From: Psychroflexus sp. MES1-P1E
GTDB taxonomy: Bacteria; Bacteroidota; Bacteroidia; Flavobacteriales; Flavobacteriaceae
Assembly (NCBI RefSeq): GCF_002836055.1
Contig: NZ_PJBS01000313.1
Location: 1-53,443, forward strand
Length of the DNA: 53,443 bases
Direction of reading: 5' to 3'
The notes beneath the pieces are model-generated. The model was not told where the DNA came from. It was given only the letters and a program-made list of their open reading frames with translations, and did no database searches. Positions 27,501 to 33,442 of the stretch are shown in pieces. Made by a program: the position numbers and the translations under genes. How positions within the stretch are numbered: the first letter of the stretch is position 1; every line of letters starts with the position of its first letter.

Positions 27501-28479
27501 CTTCATCAATTTTATCTTTGATGTTTTGAATGGCTTCCATGGGGTTGTACCCATCTCTAGCAACAACCACACCTCCAACAACCTCAGCTCCCGCTTTGTC
27601 CAGAATCCCTCTTCGCTGGGCTGGTCCAAGGTTAACGTTCGCAATATCTTTTATGTAGACAGGAACATTATTTACCTCATCCACCATCGTATTTTCAATA
27701 TCTTTTAAGCTTTCGAGATCTCCTAGGCTTCGGATGATATATTCAACCTGATTGATCTCTAAAGTTTTGGCTCCTACATCTTGATTGCTAGACTTTACAG
27801 CATTAGCGACTTGCATGAGTGAAATACCGTAAGATCTTAAAGCCCCCGGATTCACATTGATTTGGTACTCTTTTACATACCCCCCTATGGAAGCAACTTC
27901 AGAAATTCCTTTGGCACTACTCAGGCTGTATTTTACAAAATAATCTTGAATACTCCTGAGCTCTTGTAAACTCCACCCTCCTGTTGGATTATTATCTTTA
28001 TCTCGCCCCTCAATAGTATACCAATACACTTGCCCTAAAGCAGTAGCATCTGGACCTAAAGTGGGTTTGACATCTGGAGGAAGTAAATCTTTTGGGACGG
28101 CACTTAGTTTTTCTACAATTCTAGATCTAGACCAATAGAATTCAGTATCCTCTTCGAAGATGATATAGATACTAGAAAATCCAAACATAGAAGAGCTTCT
28201 CACCGTCTCTACGCCTGGCAGACCAAGTAGATATGTGGTAAGAGGATAACCAATTTGATCTTCAATATCTTGAGGAGATCGCCCTGGCCATTCTGTAAAG
28301 ACAATCTGTTGATTTGCACCCGTGTTGGGGATCGCATCTACAGGGATAGGATTTTTTGGTAAAAAAGAAAGATTCCATTGAAAGGGAGAGACTATTAATC
28401 CTCCTAGGACAATCATGGAAAGTAGAATAAACGACAATAGCCGTTGATTCAAAAAGAATTTTATAATGGTATTCAGCAT
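24592..28479 (-). CDS. cusA: CusA/CzcA-family heavy-metal RND efflux pump
   Basis: This is a 1295-residue inner-membrane proton antiporter that expels heavy metal ions, probably Cu(I)/Ag(I) judging from the neighbours. Motifs: TEWPGRSPQDIEDQIGYPL, GIAIAIGTMIDLAVILTENV (helix 4 with the proton-relay Asp), RQIMLQTGMRAPMGIKVSG with methionines near the metal site, and ATDDAVLMATYLKQSL. It is ~250 residues longer than E. coli CusA. One insertion adds several membrane segments after helix 6 (about residues 515-690, WSLNILLVLLGVWAFFYSFW). A second, soluble one lies in the periplasmic domain (about 790-880). Similar long forms are usual in Bacteroidota. The HYC_CC_PP gene precedes it. Confidence 0.94.
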   Translation of the reverse strand: MLNTIIKFFLNQRLLSFILLSMIVLGGLIVSPFQWNLSFLPKNPIPVDAIPNTGANQQIVFTEWPGRSPQDIEDQIGYPLTTYLLGLPGVETVRSSSMFGFSSIYIIFEEDTEFYWSRSRIVEKLSAVPKDLLPPDVKPTLGPDATALGQVYWYTIEGRDKDNNPTGGWSLQELRSIQDYFVKYSLSSAKGISEVASIGGYVKEYQINVNPGALRSYGISLMQVANAVKSSNQDVGAKTLEINQVEYIIRSLGDLESLKDIENTMVDEVNNVPVYIKDIANVNLGPAQRRGILDKAGAEVVGGVVVARDGYNPMEAIQNIKDKIDEVSPGLPTKILKDGTESKLKIIPFYDRSELINETIGTLEEAISLQLIIAILVIIIIIFNLRASLVISSVLPISVLLVFIAMKIFDIQANIVALSGIAIAIGTMIDLAVILTENVIKKFEDHPSRDLLKNIFDGSSEVSSAILTAVLTTIVSFVPVFSLEAAEGKLFIPLAYTKTFALTSAFLVTVLILPSLMYFIFKIKLNRSKLSWSLNILLVLLGVWAFFYSFWLGIFISVYALSFWVSKHAHRDLKALKYMHYFVIIFGFLTGLAKLWSPLGPANSVVSNFLFVGVLLGIILGFYLILQKYYLEILNFFMARMKGFLALVALFLLVAVLMWQGFTSVFGWSQHLSNSIGFSVEKTQVWRGLERTFPGIGKEFMPSLDEGSFILMPTSMAHSGISFNTEKLQQMDVLVSRIPEVKTVVGKLGRVESAIDPAPISMFENLITYKSEFALNENGKRVAYRVNENGHYKISETLYTLKFPELTSLYFDTETYRFLDPDGELLPDKVNDDLFYEIDTHFQRYLIQDEEGRYFRNWRKHIQSKDDIWDEISKVTKIPGVTSAPQLQPIETRQIMLQTGMRAPMGIKVSGPDLKTIEAFGLRLEEILKQVETVKTEAVFADRIVGKPYLNIVLKRQNLAKYGLSVDEVQNFISVAVGGMPLIELIDGRERYGVRVRYPRELRNSPETLKTMLISTSNGTQIPMGEIVDIEYARGPQNIKSENTFLTGYVLFDKAEGIAEVTAVEDSKALITSEIENGNLIVPSGISYRFAGNFENQVRSEKRLSIILPLVLLVIFLILYFQFKSVSISAMIFSSIALAFSGGFILIWCYGQGWFLNFSVFGENLRDVFQLKTINSSVAVWVGFIALFGIATDDAVLMATYLKQSLKDNPTKTISELKTAVMEGGQKRIRPAVMTSITTIIALLPVLSSTGKGSDIMVPMAIPAFGGMLMASLTYFLLPILFYLFYKKTMITTQS

Positions 28480-28565
28480 AAGAATTTGATATTAAAACAA
28501 GTACAACATGTTTTACTTTTTTCTGAAGTTGATTCAGTTAAAGTAAATGCAATAAGTTTTAATAA

Positions 28566-28964
28566 TCAAATAAGAAAAACCTGCTTAAGCAACTGAAGGT
28601 CTAACGAATGTTGGGGGGGGGTGTAAAATTGAAATTTATCAATTTGCTTTTCAAAAATATCTAAATCACAGAAGTAAATTAGACTGAAAACAGTAAATTC
28701 TAAAGGAATATCCAAATCAAATTCAGCTTTAGAAAATTGGAGGATGTCTTGTCCCTCTATAGTTTCAACCTCGTTATCGCAACAACTATCCTCGTCTTCC
28801 GAAGGCATTTGTTGGTGCATTTCGCAGGTTTTTGCTTTGGATAAAATAGCTTTATCTACTAAAATATTACCACAGTAATGAGCATCGACGGTAAATGAAA
28901 TCGTGGAGACCAGCACCATAAGGGCTAAAGAAATTGATCCTATTTTAGAGATAAATGATATCAC
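28566..28964 (-). CDS. HYC_CC_PP family protein, secreted
   Basis: This is a 132-residue protein with a signal-peptide-like N-terminus (ISLALMVLVSTISFTVDA). The three name-giving motifs are present: H-Y-C at 29-31, C-C at 61-62 and P-P near 117. Function is unknown; the cysteines and histidine, and the usual location by Cus-type pumps, suggest periplasmic metal binding. The start is GTG at 28964; the next Met would remove the signal peptide. A TACTTTTG promoter element ends only 4 nt before this GTG, so the mRNA may be leaderless. The PP motif is encoded by a run of nine C (28613-28621 on the plus strand as G), a slippage-prone tract that would change the last ~15 residues. Confidence 0.8.
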   Translation of the reverse strand: MISFISKIGSISLALMVLVSTISFTVDAHYCGNILVDKAILSKAKTCEMHQQMPSEDEDSCCDNEVETIEGQDILQFSKAEFDLDIPLEFTVFSLIYFCDLDIFEKQIDKFQFYTPPQHSLDLQLLKQVFLI

Positions 28965-28968
28965 ACTT

Positions 28969-28976
28969 CAAAAGTA
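28969..28976 (-). promoter_or_regulatory. -7 promoter element before HYC_CC_PP/cusA (TACTTTTG)
   Basis: This is a perfect minus-strand TAnnTTTG match in the 26-nt gap between the XrtF-associated gene and the HYC_CC_PP gene. If used, transcription would start at or next to the GTG codon. Confidence 0.4.
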
Positions 28977-28990
28977 GTTATTTTTATGAA

Positions 28991-29431
28991 TTAATCTTTT
29001 TCTTTAACAGTATACTTTTGATAGTAAAAGGCTGGTAACAAAACTAGTACAAATATAGGTTGAATTAAAAAACGCCTGATGTAAAAAATAGTAAGAAAGT
29101 TTTCTCTTTCCATATCACTTACTAATAACCAAAACAAGAACGTCAAAATCAAATAAGCCAAGACATAAAATGCAATTGAAAATAGTATAGTTTTTCTATA
29201 AGGAAAAACAAACCCAATAATTGCTATAGAGATCATAGAATTGAGTAAATACCTCCAGCTTGTTGAGCCAAGTACTTGCATGACATCAAATTCTGGCGCT
29301 TGAGCGTAACTAGACTCTGAGCTGTAAAATTCCAATAAGGGATCTAAAAAGAGCTCATGCTCATAGAAACGAATTAGCACAAGCCCTAAAAGCAAAAAAC
29401 CAATCAAGCCAATTTTTAAGACTTTATTCAT
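28991..29431 (-). CDS. Exosortase F system-associated membrane protein
   Basis: This is a 146-residue integral membrane protein with about four helices (LIGFLLLGLVLIRFYEHELF at the start). The segment EHELFLDPLLEFYSSES and the periplasmic-side pattern after it match the small partner protein found directly downstream of xrtF in flavobacteria. Its molecular role is not known. It overlaps xrtF by 8 nt, which implies coupled translation and a shared complex. The call rests largely on this arrangement, together with length and topology. Confidence 0.85.
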   Translation of the reverse strand: MNKVLKIGLIGFLLLGLVLIRFYEHELFLDPLLEFYSSESSYAQAPEFDVMQVLGSTSWRYLLNSMISIAIIGFVFPYRKTILFSIAFYVLAYLILTFLFWLLVSDMERENFLTIFYIRRFLIQPIFVLVLLPAFYYQKYTVKEKD

Positions 29432-30029
29432 TTACAGGTTTTACTTTAGGTTTGTAATTTTTAATCCATACGATCCAAAGCAAGAATACCAATCCATAGA
29501 TAAAAGCTGGAAATAAAGTCCCGTGCATAAATTCTTGATATTCTGGTATCTCATAAATTCCAATTGTAAGCAAGGCTATACGAAGGACATTAAGCGAATA
29601 AATAATAACACTCCCAGCAAAAATAAATAGAACTGTAGACCTGAAGTCCTTTTTAAATGCTAAAATGAAGGCTAAGAAAAGGATGATAACACTCACAGCA
29701 TTACAACCTTCTACAACTCTAACCAAGTAACCTCCGTTTATACCAATACGCATAGAAGGATCGTAATGACTGGGAATACTTTTGGTTTCATATCCAAATA
29801 AGCTAATCAAACTTTCGGTTTGTAAAGCGACCATATGGGTGATAATTTCAGGAAAATAAGGTTGATCTGGAGCGTGATCTAGATACAATTGATAGGCTAT
29901 AGTAAGAAGGATATAGGTACCAAAAAAAACGCCTAGGAACTTAATAACAGCTTTATTTTTTCTAAAAATTTCCAAATTATTGTATTTGTAGCAAAACCCC
30001 TTATTGAAACTTAATTGAGAAAGAATCAT
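29424..30029 (-). CDS. xrtF: Exosortase family protein XrtF
   Basis: This is a 201-residue polytopic membrane peptidase/transpeptidase of the exosortase family, predicted to cleave and re-attach proteins with a C-terminal sorting signal. The catalytic triad is visible: C109 in VVEGCNAVSV, R150 in SLNVLRIALL and H169 in QEFMHGTLFP. The ATG at 30029 lies 14 nt after a TAAATTTG promoter element. An internal start nearer IFRKNKAVIK is also possible, since the first ~18 residues look unlike a membrane protein start. Capsule genes lie just beyond the divergent fRMsr-like gene, in line with the general link between exosortases and EPS. No obvious target with a sorting tail was recognised here. Confidence 0.9.
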   Translation of the reverse strand: MILSQLSFNKGFCYKYNNLEIFRKNKAVIKFLGVFFGTYILLTIAYQLYLDHAPDQPYFPEIITHMVALQTESLISLFGYETKSIPSHYDPSMRIGINGGYLVRVVEGCNAVSVIILFLAFILAFKKDFRSTVLFIFAGSVIIYSLNVLRIALLTIGIYEIPEYQEFMHGTLFPAFIYGLVFLLWIVWIKNYKPKVKPVNE

Positions 30030-30043
30030 TCGCTAATATTTAA

Positions 30044-30095
30044 CAAATTTATAGAAAAGCGTTCTTCTGTGTTGCTCTATTATTAAATACTTTTG
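30044..30095. promoter_or_regulatory. Divergent promoter pair, xrtF (-) and GAF gene (+)
   Basis: TAAATTTG on the minus strand (30044-30051) is 14 nt before the xrtF ATG. TACTTTTG on the plus strand (30088-30095) is 15 nt before the GAF-gene ATG. Both match TAnnTTTG fully. The -33 boxes would overlap in the 36 nt between them, so the two promoters may compete. Confidence 0.5.
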
Positions 30096-30110
30096 CTTAA
30101 AATATAGTTC

Positions 30111-30572
30111 ATGACCCTTGAAAGCTTAAAACCCCGTATAAAAGATATTTTAAAACAAAACAACCTAGGCATCGATCAAAGATTGATGGAGGTTTGCAGC
30201 ATTCTCCAAAAAGACGTTACAACTTACGATTGGGTTGGATTTTATTTCAAAAATGGGGATAAAAGAGAGCTTATTTTAAAAGCTTATGCTGGAGAACCTA
30301 CAGACCATATTATAATTCCTTTCGGAAAAGGAATCTGTGGCCAAGTTGCAGAATCCAACCAAAAATTTGTGGTAGACGATGTTACTGCTCAAGATAATTA
30401 TATCGCTTGTAGTATCTATGTAAAATCTGAAGTGGTGATCCCTCTTTTTGTTAGCGGACAAAATATTGGTCAAATCGATATCGATTCTCACACCAAAAAT
30501 GCCTTTTCAAAAGAAGATGAAGATTTTTTGACTTGGGTAAATACGGAAGTCAGTTATGTTTTAGAAATTTAA
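30111..30572 (+). CDS. GAF-domain protein, free methionine-(R)-sulfoxide reductase-like
   Basis: This is a 153-residue stand-alone GAF domain like E. coli YebR (fRMsr), which reduces free Met-R-sulfoxide. Matching segments: YDWVGFYFKNGDKREL, IIPFGKGICGQVAESN, DNYIACSIYVKSEVVIPL and GQIDIDSH. C76 (GICG) and C100 (IAC) correspond to two of the three active-site cysteines of the E. coli enzyme. The third, normally about 10 residues before GxCG, is absent; another Cys sits at 29. Activity with a changed resolving cysteine is likely but unproven. It converges with the CapD-like gene, and the two coding ends overlap by 12 nt. Confidence 0.85.
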   Translation: MTLESLKPRIKDILKQNNLGIDQRLMEVCSILQKDVTTYDWVGFYFKNGDKRELILKAYAGEPTDHIIIPFGKGICGQVAESNQKFVVDDVTAQDNYIACSIYVKSEVVIPLFVSGQNIGQIDIDSHTKNAFSKEDEDFLTWVNTEVSYVLEI

Positions 30573-32489
30573 TTGTACAGCATTTTTTTGACGCTGTTCC
30601 TCTGTTAAGGGTATAAATTCTGGAACCAATTTTTTGAGAATTTCAATAGACTTGAATTCATCATTATTGGCAATTTGATTCACAAGATTCTCTAATAAAA
30701 TTAATTTGGATTTATCAAATGCAAAACTTGTCTTTGCAATCAATATTTTTTGGTGATGCGTAGCTTTAGTATTTTCTTTATCCGCAAGTAATTCTTCGTA
30801 AAGCTTCTCACCTGGTCTTAAGCCTGTGTAAACAATTTTGATGTCTTCATCTGGTATAAAACCAGAAAGTCTTATCATCTGTTTAGCTAGGTCTACAATT
30901 TTGACGGGCTTACCCATATCGAAAACATAAATTTCACCTCCGTACCCCATGGCACCTGCTTCTAGAACTAGTTGACACGCTTCATCTATCGTCATAAAAT
31001 AGCGTGTAATGTCTGGATGTGTCACCGTAATAGGACCAAATTCTTCTATTTGTTTTTTAAAATGGGGAATTACTGATCCATTGGAACCTAGTACATTACC
31101 AAATCTTGTGGTAATAAATCTAGTCTCAGTGGTCTCTAATCTTGCAACGGATTGTACATAAATTTCCGCACTACGCTTAGAAGCACCCATAATATTTGTG
31201 GGATTCACCGCTTTATCTGTAGAAACAAAAACGAATCTGTCAACTCTATTTTTTAAAGCTAAGTCGACTAGATTTTTAGTACCAACGAAATTAACATCAA
31301 GTGCTTCAATAGGATTGGCCTCCATCATTGGTACATGCTTATAGGCTGCACCGTGAAAAACCACATCAGGTTGGTGCTGGTCGAAAATAAATTCTAAGCG
31401 TTTTTTATTACGAACATTGGCAATCAATTTTTCATAGTGAATTTCTGGAAATTTTTTATCCATAAATAAACTCATCAAGTGAAGCGGAGTTTCAGCTTGA
31501 TCTAGCATCAAGATCTTTTTAGGCTTAAAAGGAATGAGCTGCTTTACAATATCACTCCCTATAGACCCCGCTGCACCCGTAACCAAGATGGTTTTATCCC
31601 TATAAATAGAGTTAAGTTTCTTCTTTTGAAGTTTAATGGGTGTCCTCTGGAGTAAATCTTCCAAATTTATTTTTTTGATTTCAGCCGAGATGTTTTCACC
31701 GTCCCAATCTTGAAGTTCTGGAAGTTTAAAAATCTTGAAGTTAAGTACAAGTAATTTATCTAGAAATTCTGGCTGATTTGTGGATAATTCCCTTAATTTC
31801 TGACTAGAAATAATAATACAAGTTGCGCCCCTTATGTTCTTATGCTGTAGTTGATTAATTGTGACTATTGGTAAGGTTAAAATCCTGGTTCGTTTGAGTT
31901 CACCAGATTCGTTCATAAAACCTACTACATTAAATTTCTTTTGAGTGTCTGCAATAATACTTTCAGCAATAGCAACATCGGTAAGACTTGTCCCTAAAAT
32001 CAAAGCACGAGAAGATGTTGAATCTGAATGAATAAGTTGATAAAGGCGTTTAACTAATACCCTGAAAAAAAACAAGGTTGAAAAGGCTATAAAACCATAT
32101 ACGATTGCACCTGCTTCTATTATAATTTTTTTTCCTAAGGTTTGGAAACATATTTGATTAATAACAATAATACATATAACAGCCAAAATAGTAGTTTGCA
32201 ATTGCTTAATGGCATCCCTGAATCCTGTATATCTTATAATACCAGCATAAGATTTTAGTAATAGAAAAATAATGATCTGTATGCCGAAGATAGCCCAAAG
32301 ATTAAGGCTAAAGTTGAAATATTGCGGTTCAGGTTTTGAAATGGTAGAAATAAGGAAGAAAGTTGATTGGGCAGCAAGAAAGACTATTATGGTATCGATA
32401 GAGAAGATGATACTTCTCGGTACGTAATTCTTCACGAGACCTTTAAGTATAACTAAGGCTCTTTGCTTTAATAGTTTTAAGATATTCAT
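30561..32489 (-). CDS. CapD/WbpM-like nucleotide-sugar 4,6-dehydratase
   Basis: This is a 642-residue membrane-bound enzyme of the FlaA1/PglF/WbpM group. About four N-terminal helices come first (IIFSIDTIIVFLAAQSTFF and following), then a CoA-binding-like region. The SDR catalytic domain follows: NAD-binding GAAGSIGSDIVKQ, FHGAAYKHVPMME, VFVSTDKAVNPTNIMGASK and TRFGNVLGSNGSV. The catalytic Tyr of typical SDRs is replaced by Met in the M-x-x-x-K pattern (near residue 433), as in UDP-GlcNAc 4,6-dehydratases. The probable product feeds capsule or O-antigen building blocks. It is divergent from wza-wzc, with its own promoter. Confidence 0.92.
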   Translation of the reverse strand: MNILKLLKQRALVILKGLVKNYVPRSIIFSIDTIIVFLAAQSTFFLISTISKPEPQYFNFSLNLWAIFGIQIIIFLLLKSYAGIIRYTGFRDAIKQLQTTILAVICIIVINQICFQTLGKKIIIEAGAIVYGFIAFSTLFFFRVLVKRLYQLIHSDSTSSRALILGTSLTDVAIAESIIADTQKKFNVVGFMNESGELKRTRILTLPIVTINQLQHKNIRGATCIIISSQKLRELSTNQPEFLDKLLVLNFKIFKLPELQDWDGENISAEIKKINLEDLLQRTPIKLQKKKLNSIYRDKTILVTGAAGSIGSDIVKQLIPFKPKKILMLDQAETPLHLMSLFMDKKFPEIHYEKLIANVRNKKRLEFIFDQHQPDVVFHGAAYKHVPMMEANPIEALDVNFVGTKNLVDLALKNRVDRFVFVSTDKAVNPTNIMGASKRSAEIYVQSVARLETTETRFITTRFGNVLGSNGSVIPHFKKQIEEFGPITVTHPDITRYFMTIDEACQLVLEAGAMGYGGEIYVFDMGKPVKIVDLAKQMIRLSGFIPDEDIKIVYTGLRPGEKLYEELLADKENTKATHHQKILIAKTSFAFDKSKLILLENLVNQIANNDEFKSIEILKKLVPEFIPLTEEQRQKNAVQLNF

Positions 32490-32534
32490 AAATTGATGAA
32501 TGTTATTTTAGAAAGTTAGTTAAAGTTTTCTAAA

Positions 32535-32563
32535 CAAATTTAATCATTAAAATCATCAAACAA
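32535..32563 (-). promoter_or_regulatory. Complete -33/-7 promoter of the CapD-like gene
   Basis: On the minus strand, TTG (32561-32563), an 18-nt spacer and TAAATTTG (32535-32542) form one of the two best-matching flavobacterial promoters in the window. The coding start is 45 nt downstream. Confidence 0.6.
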
Positions 32564-32672
32564 CAAATTGGAGCATAAAAGTTAATGATATAATATTTTC
32601 TATTTTAAACCATACTTGAGTTTTATGTTAAAAAAAAGAGTGTAATTTGTAAAAATTTGCTAACATTTCAAA

Positions 32673-33437
32673 ATGAAAAAATTAACCACCTTTTTTATTC
32701 CTTTTTTAATCATCGGCTGTACTTCGCCTAAAGAAATTGTCTATTATCAAGATATTGATCGTCAAGAACTAGAACCAGTTTCTGATGTCTATTCACATAC
32801 AGATGTCCAGATAAACGATATTTTAAATATTGAAGTTGCCGCATTAAATACTGAAAGTGTAGCGCCCTATAAATTTAACACTGGAGGAAATAGCGGACAG
32901 GCAGTCCAAAACGTTGAAATGCTAAAATTGATGGGGTATTTGGTAAATAGCGATGGTAAAATAAACTTTCCCCAATTAGGCAAAATTGAAGTAAAAGGGA
33001 AAAATACTCAAGAATTAGAATTATATCTAGAAAAATTGTTAAAGGAGTTTATTACAAATCCAACTGTCCGGGTAAGAATAATTAACTTTAAATTCACGTT
33101 TGAAGGAGAAGTAAAAAGTCCAGGAACATACGAAACAACTGAAGAAAATATTACTTTACAACAGGCGATTGGTATAGCTGGGGGTCTTACTATACGAGGA
33201 AAACGTGAAAATATTTTAATCATAAGGCAACTTGAAGGAGAACGAGTTGTAAAACGTATAGATATGACCAAAACTGATTGGATGAATACAGAATATGCCT
33301 ATGTAAAACCAAACGACATTATTTATGTTGAACCTAATAAGCCACAAATCGCTTCTGCTGGTTTCATAAGTAATATTGGCACAGTGATTTCTGTGATTTC
33401 ATTTCTTACTACTCTAACCCTATTAATTACTCGTTGA
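32673..33437 (+). CDS. Wza-like polysaccharide export lipoprotein
   Basis: This is a 254-residue outer-membrane polysaccharide exporter. A lipoprotein signal ends in the lipobox LIIGC (Cys16). The Poly_export domain follows (VQINDILNIEVAAL, GYLVNSDGKINFPQLGKIEV), then an SLBB domain (FTFEGEVKSPGTYETTEENI) and a C-terminal helix (GTVISVISFLTTLTLLI). Length is shorter than E. coli Wza (379) but normal for Bacteroidota. The wzc ATG follows 5 nt after its stop; the two proteins together form the trans-envelope export route. I saw no full promoter in the 183-nt gap before it. Confidence 0.93.
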   Translation: MKKLTTFFIPFLIIGCTSPKEIVYYQDIDRQELEPVSDVYSHTDVQINDILNIEVAALNTESVAPYKFNTGGNSGQAVQNVEMLKLMGYLVNSDGKINFPQLGKIEVKGKNTQELELYLEKLLKEFITNPTVRVRIINFKFTFEGEVKSPGTYETTEENITLQQAIGIAGGLTIRGKRENILIIRQLEGERVVKRIDMTKTDWMNTEYAYVKPNDIIYVEPNKPQIASAGFISNIGTVISVISFLTTLTLLITR

Positions 33438-33442
33438 TAACT

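Noticed and set aside
33434-33442. TTG start for wzc, and similarly TTG starts at 1863, 19547 and 53263
   Set aside because: ATG codons a few residues downstream fit family starts better, and the TTGs at 19547 and 53263 fall in promoter boxes.
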